A stretch of DNA of 31,540 nt from Sperchopsis tessellata (taxonomy: Eukaryota > Arthropoda > Insecta > Coleoptera > Hydrophilidae). A program made the position numbers and the translations under genes. The DNA lies in contig JAWQRN010000315.1 of the NCBI GenBank assembly GCA_033557685.1, forward strand, positions 1-31,540, in the 5' to 3' direction. Below, piece after piece: positions 20,234-28,923 of the stretch. Position 1 is the stretch's first letter; the number at the start of each line of letters is the position of its first letter. The notes beneath the pieces were generated by a model, which saw only the letters and a program-made list of their open reading frames with translations, had not been told where the DNA came from and searched no databases.

Positions 20234-20321
20234 ACGCGTTAAATAGCTCGGGCGCCGTTGCGGCGCCTCTCGAGTGAACGCATTAAACCGCCCGGGCGCT
20301 GTAGCGGCGCCGCTCAAGTGC
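20234..20321. repeat. Two 44-bp GC-rich subterminal direct repeats with hairpin cores
   Basis: Units 20234-20277 and 20278-20321 abut exactly. Each starts ACGC(G/A)TTAAA and contains an internal palindrome, GGCGCCGTTGCGGCGCC in the first and GGGCGCTGTAGCGGCGCC in the second. A partial third unit (CGGCGCCG) lies at 20222-20229. They are far more GC-rich than the surroundings and adjoin the right inverted repeat, where transposase-binding sites are expected. Confidence 0.82.
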
Positions 20322-20331
20322 AAAAGGTTAA

Positions 20332-20865
20332 ATTAAATAGATCAATTCTATTATTTTCTTAGGAGTGTTTTCTTCATTTAAATTAATTTTGCTCCTTATC
20401 CTCCTTCCGGGCTACGACATCATCAATCAATTTTTTAAATTACAACCTTATTATTTTTCACCAAAAACTAAAAATATTCTTCTTTCAGAATTCAGTGATA
20501 CCGCGAAGGATAGTGTGAAGTAAATAGTTTTCAAGATATAGAGATGCAAACATTTAAAAAAAATGTTTTGATTACTGGAATTATTTCAAACTACTGTTCG
20601 CAGATGTTTAACTATGATTTTTTTTTGTTACAAAAACAGACGGAAATATAATTCATTCAAAAATACTTGTTATTTTTGAAGTGTGCTGCTTTGTCAATGG
20701 AAATTAAATATATAATTGAAATTACTTGTCAGTTAAACATTTTGTTATTAGTTAATTGGTATGATTTTCTTTGCATATTGCAATGACATTTATCTATAAA
20801 ATGGGTCGTTGTTTGTTTTAAAAACAAAGAATTAACATCTTAATGATATTCAAATCCCAGAATGA
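20332..20865. other. Intronic AT-rich stretch
   Basis: Between the piggyBac-like element and the Penelope-like fragment, within the last intron of Uba2. Possibly the decayed 3' part of the Penelope-like copy, but no GIY-YIG motif is seen. Confidence 0.4.
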
Positions 20866-20869
20866 AGGT

Positions 20870-22280
20870 GTTACATCCGTTGGTCAATAGAGTATTTATG
20901 AGATTACGAAGTTCTTCGGATAAATTATCTTTTTCATTGAGACTGAAAGATCTGTAGACCAGAAAATTGACTACTGATCATATCTGTGAGGGGTGGTGTG
21001 AAGATGTGGCATGGAGGTATCTATGGTTTGCAATAAACTAACTAGCCCAGTGTGCAATCAGCACGCCTTACAACAAGAACGTCCAAGAATGGAATTGCCC
21101 TAGAAACATCAACTTCCATTGTGAATTGAATATCGGTGGTGACATTTTGGTTACAGGGGAGCAGATGCCAAAACTTTTTCCTCGAAAGTTTCCATAAAAA
21201 TGTTTGTGATAATCGAAGAGAGTGGGGATCTAAACATAAAGTACGTAGATCTCAGGTATACTTCTGTTAAGTCTGCTATGGTGAATGCGAGAGATTTGTT
21301 AACCAGCAGCTGGTGAATAATCTGAATGGAATCATGGTCAGAAACCTATAACAAGAACAGAGAAAGCTAACTAGTAGATAGTTCTTGTTGAGAACCATAT
21401 TAGAGTTATTAGAGAATTCTTGATGTATGATGAAGATATTCCAATAAAATGGCTGAGTTGGGCAAGCCGATAGGTGGAAGGTCCAATGGTACTAACAATA
21501 AGTCGTAGTAGAACTTGTGGTTTGTCGATCTTCATGAGACTGTAAGTTCTAGGGGTGTGAGAATCATGACGTAAAACAAACTTCTGCTCATTCGGGTCGA
21601 GATGAGCAATTTTAACTATAGATGACATAGTTTCCTCTAGTCTAATGATCTGATTGCAATCTAGGGGCTAGTATACGAGATCTTGTAGAAGTTGCAACAT
21701 TTTTTCATTGTATTCAACGGTTTATTATGATAGTAGCGTTAACTCTGTCCACAGAGAGGATAGACATTTTGGAGTTATTCTTGAGGTTTTTTAGAGCCAA
21801 ACGTTAATTTCTGGGTAGATTATGTGGTGGAGGCCCAGCGTTTTCCTTGATGCTGACAGTATTATGTTTAATAAGATCTCATAACTTTTCTGGTAGTTTA
21901 CAAATAGAGGACTCAACATTGGATAAATATGTTCAACAGGAATGCTTCTGATCGTTATAACGAATGAGAGCTACATGTTAGTCTATACTTAGCACTTTTT
22001 AGAACTTCATGGCAGTCTACCCTGCAACCAGTGGAACTGGTGTTATTTTTTTTGTGTAGTCAACCCTCGGTGATCTCCTTGGCAGATGGACGGCTCCGGA
22101 GGCAGCAGAGCGGCTCCACGGGAAGATGGACGGCTCCGGCGGTACTTGGACCGCTCTGGATTTATGGTCTGGGGAGGCTGGTTGGCTTCAGGCCTGCCGT
22201 TCGTGGGCAGCTCCGGGCTGGAGGTGACTCAGGGCATAAGATTTCCTCAGTGGGGTCTCTTCCAACCTAGTCACCTAGTG
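20870..22280 (-). mobile_element. Penelope-like retroelement, RT remnant
   Basis: The minus strand, high to low coordinate, shows VEYNEKMLQLLQDLVY (near 21715), IIRLEETMSSIVKIAHLD (21650-21590), SHTPRTYSLMKIDKP, LRLIVSTIGPSTYRLAQL with SSSYIKNS (about 21520-21410), TDLTEVYL-like text near 21260, PLSSIITNIFMETFEEKVLA (about 21225-21165), then FTMEVDVSRAIPFLDVLVVR (about 21135-21075) and a following VY.KP block. This is the ordered core of a Penelope-like RT (Y.LPKIHKP, LRPIVS.IGSPTY.LAK). The YVDD catalytic segment expected between FEEKVLA and FTMEV is missing. The 5' part (22280-22080) is GC-rich. Confidence 0.82.
22084..22139. repeat. Short direct repeat in the GC-rich leader of the Penelope-like copy
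   Basis: AGATGGACGGCTCCGG occurs at 22084-22099 and 22124-22139, 40 bp apart, within a GC-rich island (about 22080-22290) unlike the surrounding DNA. It is probably part of the element's 5' leader. Confidence 0.7.
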
Positions 22281-22299
22281 GCCACTTTCTGCTGATGGT

Positions 22300-23860
22300 C
22301 AAACTCGAAACGACAACAAGAGCGCAATGAGAAGACAAACAAAATTGAACATACATCAAGAGAGTGTCTCAGTACAATGTTTGTAGTTGCGCAACAAGAG
22401 CACAATTACCTACGAACGGTGTACTGGCAAACTGGTATTGCAGAAAGTAGAAGGGGGTGTTTTGTAAATGAAAGTACTTTTCACGTCTTACTCAAGTCAC
22501 CTAAAACTGACTTCCACCTTTCCTCTTCCATCTCGTAGCGCCTGTCGACCTAGAGTAGTCAGGTCTACGCTATAAGTGACTGGAGATGTCCGCAGTGACA
22601 TCTTGCGGTGGTAGCCAGTACAAGGTGGAAGAGTCACCAGGGAGTAATACCGCACCTAGAACTTTCAGGGCTACAAGACAGTCTATACATCTCACTTTTA
22701 AGAGATACATGGCCTGATAATGTTCCCTATAACGGTGAACAAAATGTCGGCACAAAGAAATGCCAACACACGGTTATCTCCTGGAAAACCTGAAGATATT
22801 TGTATTTGTTGTCTCCCATGGTGGTCAGATAGTACCGGTGATTCAATTAAGCAATGTTAACAAGTAAATAGTAATAAAAAAATGACCAGTAATTAAGTAA
22901 TTATTATAGTGAACTTACGGCGACCTTGTTACATTACCAGCTAGACTGACTGTAAAGTTTGAGGTATAGATAGTTATGAACAGACAATTTAACTCAATTT
23001 TTATTTTTTTTAAAGAATAAGCGCTTAAACAAAAATTGTAAAGTTGAATAATTTCCCACCTTAGCCTCGATAAATGGAAGAAAAATTTAATAAGTGCTAA
23101 GTATACAAGAAAGTTATAATGACTGTGTAATTATTAAAAAAAAATTGTTAAAGAAATAGAGTTCTGCATAATTGTTAGAAACAAGGGAAGAAACACTGTG
23201 TCAATATGCTCTATGTTAATAAAATAAAATGTAAAATATATACACAAAAAAATGAAAAAATTTAACATAATTTAGTGCAGTACGAACTTATATGTAATAT
23301 GTTTTAGCATTATCTGTATTTATACAAGAACCTGTTCCACTACATAAAATATTGGAACTCGCTGTGAAGAAACTGTTAGTTTACGGTGCTAGATCCTCAA
23401 AGTTAAGATCTTGCCAAATGCCTTGTTATTTCATCGTAGAACATGCTTAATGTACATATGCGGCCATCATGCATATGTTCGGCGACCCACAAAGGGTTGA
23501 TCATACTTACATAGTATGTAACCTGAATTTTTTTTACGTGTTTTTTTTACAATGTTTCAGGTGCACATTAAAAAAAATTTCATACAATTGGTGCAAGTGT
23601 CATTACAAAACTTCAATGTACTTCCAACACATAAACAACGAAGTCAGAATTCCAGACTCTAGTGTTTATGTTTCACAAGTGCTTCTTTGTAACGCCGTAC
23701 CGCTCGCCCTGCCATTAAAATAGCACACACCATCTCTGGTACGTATACTTTGTGATATCACCATGAAACTTAACACGAGTCAACATTTGATAGAAGAAAA
23801 TCTATACCATTTTGTATGTTGCAAGTCTGTATCTGTATTTGGATGACAAACACAAAAGGA
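22300..23860. other. Unassigned intronic sequence, partly Penelope-like leader
   Basis: Positions 22300-22800 are less AT-rich and may be more leader or terminal-repeat sequence of the Penelope-like copy; 22800-23460 is AT-rich. Frames at 22608-22793 and 23469-23723 show no motif I recognise. No exon of Uba2 is expected here because the flanking exons already match in phase. Confidence 0.4.
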
Positions 23861-23864
23861 AACT

Positions 23865-24240
23865 TTTGTTGGTATTATTGATGATTTACAAAAAGATGTT
23901 TCAATAAGATTTGTGAATTTTCATAAACAAAGCATTGAAATGTAATTTTTTTAACCGTTTCAATTGACCAAACCAACTACAGATGGATGTTTTGGAATTA
24001 TAACACAACAAATCTTTAAAGAAAACATCTCGCTAGAAAACATCCAAAAATTTTATTGATACTTACCAAAAAAATTTAAATGATTAATCAGTTTTAACAT
24101 TTAACTCTTTGAGCAGCCAAAATTCAAAAAGGAATTCCCAAGTGGAGCTAAATGTAGTACAAAAACTTTTAGTTTGACTTGGTTTTAGAGGTTATAAAAC
24201 AAAATGGATACTATATCGTGATGGTTCAAAGAACTCTCTA
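23865..24240 (+). mobile_element. Possible hAT-like transposase scrap (ZBED5/EPM2AIP1-like)
   Basis: A plus-strand frame reads IIDDLQKDVSIRFVNFHK, then after stops FQLTKPTT, IFKENISLENIQKFY, LPKKFK and KFKKEFPSGAKCSTKTFSL. The succession (LQ.d.s.RF.dF, Q.E.I.Lq.d..L.....FY..LP..f, and a GSTY.CE..FS-like end) recalls the C-terminal part of domesticated hAT-like proteins. Every block is degraded, and I offer this as a weak resemblance only. Confidence 0.35.
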
Positions 24241-24244
24241 GTTC

Positions 24245-24693
24245 GTCTAATTGCCGGTAGTTGATAACATGCAACAAAAATTAAATATTTTACGAAAATA
24301 TCTATATTGTTGTATTTATAAAATGGTATGTTATTTGTACCAAAACCACTGAACAAGCAATAAGCTCAGTAGTCCGTCACCTGTGACACACACTGACAAA
24401 CTGAAAATATAATGTGTGTTAGGCCATATTTTAACTGTTTCATTAATTGACCGTAGAAAATAAACAAAATACTTTGAAATTTAAAATCGCAAGTGTTATA
24501 GAACTAATATAATCATTTTTATTATAAACTGCAATTATTTTGTACCTAGCTTAAAAATAATCATATAAAATTATGGCAAAGGTTTCTTAAACATAGATAG
24601 GTGGCAAATATGATATTACGATATGATGCATTTATAACTGTTCTCAAAAAGTACATAAACTTCTAGTAGTACTCAAACGGATTACATTATTAC
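24245..24693. other. Intronic AT-rich stretch
   Basis: AT-rich sequence of the Uba2 last intron just downstream of the exon donor at 24699. Nothing supported. Confidence 0.5.
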
Positions 24694-24699
24694 ACTTAC

Positions 24700-24886
24700 C
24701 ATCTTCTTTAGGTTTTGCTATAAGGTCCTCCTTATTTGCTGCTATTTTAAATAGTGGATCATCCTTTTCCTTTGGAATATAATGACTAACACAAATTGTA
24801 AGTTCATAATTTTGCAAAAAGTCATCGACTTTTAAAATACTTCCATCAATAATTCCTAACTCAGACATTTTTTTGTTATTATTAGC
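24700..24886 (-). CDS. Uba2: Uba2 penultimate exon (second half of the ubiquitin-fold domain)
   Basis: The acceptor TTATTTTAG ends at 24887 and the donor is GTAAGT at 24699-24694. The 187-nt exon enters in phase 0 and leaves one base of a Gly codon for the next exon. It encodes NNNKKMSELGI, IDGSILKVDDFLQNYELTI, then a charged stretch ending PKEDG. In UBA2 the residues KK(L/M)SE(F/L)GI...G(S)..(V/A)DDFLQ.Y.L.I form the last strands of the ubiquitin-fold domain, which recruits the SUMO E2 Ubc9. The match to that block is near-complete and uninterrupted. The tail after it is variable in the family. Confidence 0.93.
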
Positions 24887-25270
24887 CTAAAATAATATAA
24901 ATATTAAATAAAAAGAATTTTAAGAATAAACAGCACATGATTTTTCATAATTAGGTTTTCATGAACCTTAAATTAAGTATTTAATATCAACAGACACTAT
25001 TGTGTTTGCAATCCCTCAAGTGAAGCATTTACATACAATCACAGCTGTTAGTTAAAGTTGTAATTTAAGTAAATCTAATTTTTCAATTTGCAGTAAGTTA
25101 CAGATCTGACAAAAAAAAAATATTACAATTACAGTGGACATCAAACATAACACAAGAAATGGGTTAACATGAAGTACATATTTTATCCCTGTTTTTAAAA
25201 TACATTTTTCCTTAGCATTAAATTCCATTAACCCAAAATATAATTTACTAGGCTTGTATTAGAAAAACCC
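24887..25270. other. Intronic AT-rich stretch
   Basis: Part of the 1.4-kb Uba2 intron (24887-26305), with the acceptor at its low-coordinate end. No gene seen. Confidence 0.55.
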
Positions 25271-25271
25271 C

Positions 25272-25660
25272 ATTCCTTTAGAAACGACATGTACAAGCCA
25301 TATTAGCTTTTGCAAGAAAACATCAAAATTGGTCAGAAACAAAGTGGCACAATATTTTATGGTCAGATGGAAGTAGGGTTGAATTATGTGGTTTTGGTGG
25401 ACATCAGAAGTATGGACGAAGACCTGATAGAACTGCTTACCAACCTCAATATACTCTGAAGACTGAGAAGCATGGTGGCACTAAAATTATTATATGGGGG
25501 TGCTTTTCTTACTACAGCACAGGTCCCATTTACAAAATTGACAGCACCATGGATAAGTTAGTTTACACAAATATTTCACAAAAGTTAAGGTTTTCTTACA
25601 CAGAAGAAATACCACTCAAATGGGTCCTTGCAGGGCAATGACAGCCAAAAGCAGGTAGAT
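25272..25660 (+). mobile_element. Tc1-like transposase fragment
   Basis: The plus strand reads AFARKHQNWSETKWHNILWS, then DGSRVELCGFGGHQKYGRRP, TAYQPQYTLKTEKHGGTKII, IWGCFSYYSTGPIYKIDSTM and EEIPLKWVL. This is the Tc1-family catalytic core: W...ILWSDES.F.L with the first catalytic Asp kept, RRP.g.ay.p.yt..t.KHGG..i.vWGCFS..G.GPiy.I. The second Asp box (QQDNDPKH) has become LQGNDSQK, losing the Asp, and the Glu box is absent. It is 5'- and 3'-truncated, lies antisense to Uba2 in its intron, and is inactive. Confidence 0.88.
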
Positions 25661-26300
25661 TTAATGCCAAAGTGATGTAAGGCTGGAACTGAAAAATGGG
25701 TACAGAATTCATTAAGTTACTAAATATTCATATAAAAATACGTTATTAAAAATAAATTTTTTGATTAATTTATTTAAATTAGTTTTGCTCGCTGCTATCC
25801 TTTTGGCCAACCCATTTTTCCATATTGTAAGAAATGTGAAACTTACATACCACATAAGTAAATATGTAAATTTTTCTCACAGTACATCTTAAATTTTATA
25901 AATTATTAATAATAAATATTTAAAAACACTGATGTAGTAAGCAGAACTATTGTTAATATTTTATCCACAATTAGAAGAAATTAAAATATGTATCGAATGT
26001 CTAGAAAAGATAATTACTTTCAGAACATTGATGATGAGGTTGTAATGGCAGAAATACGATGTCCACTGCAATTCGGATTATTTCTACATTTTTTGATATG
26101 TTTGATTTATATGTAAAAATTTACTAATATTTTTTACAATATAAGATAAAACCATGAAAACAGGTTTGTGAAATTGAATTGCATTTATTTGTTTATTGTT
26201 TATAATTAAGTTTTTGACATGTACAAATATACAATTAGTTCAATATGTTTTCGTGTAAACCATCCTAAAACTAATAAGTGTTTCTACAATTATTATTTTA
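25661..26300. other. Intronic sequence with a weak inverted repeat
   Basis: AT-rich part of the same Uba2 intron. GAAAAATGGGT (25691-25701) and its exact reverse complement (25810-25820) could be ends of a small foldback or MITE, but no target duplication is visible and 11 bp is little evidence. Confidence 0.35.
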
Positions 26301-26305
26301 CTTAC

Positions 26306-26664
26306 TTCTGTTTCTCCTTCTTCAGATGATATAACTACATCTACATCAAGAAGAACGTCTGGTGCAATCATGTTGAGAGATCTTTTTAATACTTCAGATT
26401 CAAATTCTTTAATGGTCATAGATTCAGTGTTAAGAAAAACATTTACAAATGGCTGTGGAGAGCAAACATAACACTTTGGATTAGCCTTTTCTATGTTTGT
26501 TTCTGCCATAAGAACTGTTTTCGATGCAGATGATTTTTGTCTTACGTATATAGTTTGGCATCTGTCATACTCTGCTGCCAATATTTTAAATGTATGTAAT
26601 ATAACCAATCCAGCAACCATAGCATTTGTTGTTGCTATTGCAGGAATGATATTTCCAGCTATTG
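26306..26664 (-). CDS. Uba2: Uba2 internal exon (adenylation/Cys-domain end and start of the ubiquitin-fold domain)
   Basis: Acceptor: a long T-rich tract then TTTTAG ending at 26665. Donor: GTAAGT right after GAA at 26306. The 359-nt exon enters with two bases of a split codon and leaves in phase 0, matching the exon at 24886. It encodes IAGNIIPAIATTNAMVAGLV, a block nearly invariant in E1 SUMO-activating subunits, then HTFKILA, NPKCYVC (the second CxxC of the structural zinc site), and MIAPDVLLDVDVVISSEEGE, the start of the ubiquitin-fold domain. UBA2 pairs with AOS1/SAE1, adenylates SUMO and carries it as a thioester to Ubc9 in the nucleus. The catalytic Cys lies in upstream exons outside this window. 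Confidence 0.95.
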
Positions 26665-26745
26665 CTAAAATGAAAAGAAAAAAAAAACATATGAGAAGTA
26701 CCTAAATACTAAGAATTTGTTGCTTCCTTGGCCGTACATAAATGT

Positions 26746-26940
26746 GTAATTTTAATATTTGATTTTAATCAAATATCAAGCAAAAAGGCCAAGTCGATAT
26801 ATTGAATAAAGAAATGAACTACATACCGCAAATTTAAGGTTTGTTACCATAATTTTGCGGTACGTAGTTCATTTCTTTATTCAATATATCGACTTGGCTG
26901 GTTTGCTTGATATTTGATTAAAATCAAATATTAAAATTAC
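26746..26940. repeat. 195-bp near-perfect palindrome (foldback or MITE)
   Basis: Arms 26746-26832 and 26854-26940 are each 87 nt and pair with about four mismatches (about 95%), separated by a 21-nt loop. Each arm contains a smaller palindrome, ATATTTGATT facing AATCAAATAT. TACCTAAATACT occurs just left (26699-26710) and right (26942-26953) of the structure as a direct repeat, though not flush with the left arm. The high identity of the arms suggests recent origin. It lies in a Uba2 intron about 80 bp upstream (in gene direction) of the 26664 acceptor, and would fold into a long hairpin in the pre-mRNA. Confidence 0.95.
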
Positions 26941-26953
26941 ATACCTAAATACT

Positions 26954-27480
26954 ACTTTGAGTTAATTTGCAGAGATATAACCTTTTTATGTTGACCTTTT
27001 CAATTTGTATACTTTTTTTATGGAAATTTCTTATGAAGTTTGATTAATGCTTTAAACTGGTTTTTGCAATCTGTAAATGAGAAATAAATTTTCAAAGCAT
27101 ATTACGCCCTCAATGCATGCAAGGATTCCTTTCAATGGAAGTGCTAAAGTGTAGAAATATGGAAAATAGATGATAGCCATTCAATAGTAAAACTACAAAT
27201 AGTAACAAATTTGAAAGAAATATATCTATAATTTTTTAATTAAAATGTAAAAATTGCAAGTATAATAGAATAAGCTTTTTTATGCACCTTTATAAATGAT
27301 CAACATTGAAGTAAATGCCTCCAAAATTCTGCATACAATTCTTATACATATAATACATGTATTTATACTGGTAGTATATAGTATATAAGTAATCACAAAT
27401 TTTTTCATTCTCACATCTTTTAGCCAAACAACATAAAAGATAATAAATATATAATTCCTACAAAAACGTTCCAAATTGAT
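26954..27480. other. Intronic AT-rich stretch
   Basis: Part of the upstream Uba2 intron. A minus frame of 64 codons (27474-27280) is hydrophobic but AT-driven and carries no exon signals matching Uba2. Confidence 0.45.
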
Positions 27481-27486
27481 TCAATA

Positions 27487-27545
27487 GCACTGTATTTTCC
27501 GGTTTATAAGACGCACCCATGTATAAACACGCATCCTTAATTTGA
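27487..27545. mobile_element. DNA-transposon-terminus-like sequence
   Basis: CACTGTATTTTCCGG (from 27489) and TTTATAAGACGCACCC resemble, from memory, the inverted-repeat end of non-autonomous DNA transposons spread across animals. No partner end was found, so this is a tentative fragment. Confidence 0.35.
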
Positions 27546-27589
27546 GATGTGATGCCAGCATTATTACATTTTAGTATTATTTTGTTGTA

Positions 27590-28605
27590 TATATCCCTGG
27601 GCGATTATTAAATTTCGTAATCGATTGATTAAAGTAAAAACATCGATTACATTGATTAATTGAAAAAAATCAAATAATCGATCGATTAAAAAGTTTAAAA
27701 TTTAAATCTATGATTTATTTACCCTAATATGTAATTATAATAACTAACATCCTCTTTTTTATGTTTTATTTTGTACATGTAGAACAAAGAAAATGTTGAA
27801 AGAATAACTTCGTCGCATATTAAATTTGAAATACGTTTATAGCTTCTGCTTCAACCCGTCTTTTTTTACTCTTTCTATATTTGTCTGTCTTTCTGCTACA
27901 CAGCATTCGGTCAGTATATGATAGTATACCGGGTCTTAACAGGTTAGAGTAAGTTTTGACCAAATTACAAAAACATTATTCTTCCCGTTGAAAAGTCAGG
28001 AAATTTATATGCCACGTTATCATTAAAGATGAATATGCAATTTCTCCTCGTACACACTATAAAAACATATACTGTTCTCCATGCAGTATGTAAGAAATCA
28101 CCACCAAGTGGTTTCGCGGACCACACCTAGTCGTTGTTAGAGCCTTACAAGATCCGTGTCGGATGACTCAGAGCGTTTATTTTATGAAGTGTTGACGACT
28201 CGTCAGCCCCGAAGTACTTGGTTCCTTGGTACACTTTTGATATATTGTTTAATTTTGAATTTGTATGTTTTTATCATGTCAATCGAATAAAAAGGCTATA
28301 TAGAGAATATACATTTATAAATTTTCTTATAACGAAATTATATCATTAATGTAGGTATATGTGTACATATATGCATGAAACGATATTTTAATTAGGTACG
28401 AAAGATATTTATTTAGATTGAGTTACGTAATGGTCCATCACTGCTTTGTCCATATTCGACGATATCGCCTCTGAAATATGTCTGGATTTTATTATGTGAA
28501 GACAAAATTCAAGAGACATCATCTGAATAACAACTTTATAGTTTAGAAGAGTAGTGCAGTTTTATTTTTTCACAAAACCGAAAAACAAAAATTAAAATGA
28601 GTAGT
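27590..28605. other. Likely 5' flank or leader of the hAT element
   Basis: Contains CCCTGGGCGATTA near 27595 followed by repeated AATCGAT/ATCGATT motifs (27615-27690), a style seen at hAT ends, then unassigned sequence with a TATA-like CTATAAAAAC near 28059. I could not find a matching right-hand inverted repeat, so the element edge is uncertain. Confidence 0.35.
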
Positions 28606-28610
28606 AGCGT

Positions 28611-28787
28611 ATGCGGAGGGAACCGGATATTGTATGGAATTATTTCATAAAAGAGTCTACTTTCGCTGCGAAATGTATTAAATGCAATAAAGATATAATA
28701 AGTAGAGGAAATACAACTAATTTGAGGAATCATCTTAGAACAAAACATCCATATTTATATGCAGATATGAAAAGAAATTTAAAATAA
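28611..28787 (+). pseudogene. BED zinc finger (N-terminal part) of a hAT transposase
   Basis: A short frame from ATG at 28611 to TAA at 28785-28787 encodes 58 residues: VWNYFIKE at the start, then AKCIKCNKDI and GNTTNLRNHLRTKHP. C-x2-C followed by H-x4-H with the aromatic W/F pair is the BED finger, the DNA-binding module of ZBED/hAT transposases. About 10 bp beyond the stop is AAAAAG|GTAAGC, a good donor, and the next coding block begins at a TTGTAG acceptor near 28920. The finger was therefore probably one exon of a two-exon transposase, with stops since acquired before the donor. Confidence 0.85.
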
Positions 28788-28804
28788 ATAAAATGGTAAA
28801 AAGG

Positions 28805-28923
28805 TAAGCATTTTTTTTATATTAAAATTTTTTACGTGCACCTCGTAATAAAATAATAATTCATACGTTTACATCAGTGTATAAGCATAATTAAGTTCCT
28901 CAAGTTTCATTTCTTAAATTGTA
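28805..28923 (+). other. Probable short intron in the hAT transposase
   Basis: GTAAGC at about 28805 and a T-rich tract with TTGTAG at about 28923 delimit roughly 120 bp of AT-rich, non-coding sequence between the BED finger and the transposase body. Splicing is inferred only from the signals. Confidence 0.45.

Larger units (their letters stand above)
19660..20327 (-). mobile_element. piggyBac-like element, internally deleted, flanked by TTAA
   Basis: TTAA at 19656-19659 and TTAA at 20328-20331 flank a 668-bp element. The ends are inverted repeats: CCCTTTGCACTAGAG on the left and, reverse-complemented, CCTTTTGCACTTGAG on the right. TTAA target sites and CCC-type ends are hallmarks of the piggyBac superfamily. 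The interior keeps only the transposase C-terminal cysteine-rich domain (20049-19843, minus) and a GC-rich subterminal repeat block at the right end. An intact element would be about 2-3 kb, so most of the transposase is gone. It sits in the last intron of Uba2, in the same orientation as that gene. Confidence 0.9.

Noticed and set aside
20234..20321. CRISPR-like repeats
   Set aside because: The units are directly abutting with no spacers and belong to the piggyBac end; the host is a eukaryote.
22031..22295. Two overlapping plus frames (79 and 69 codons)
   Set aside because: Both lie in the GC-rich leader antisense to the Penelope-like RT; absence of stops is explained by high GC.
26493..26705. 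70-codon plus frame
   Set aside because: It is antisense to the Uba2 exon at 26306-26664, which has a strong family match and splice sites.
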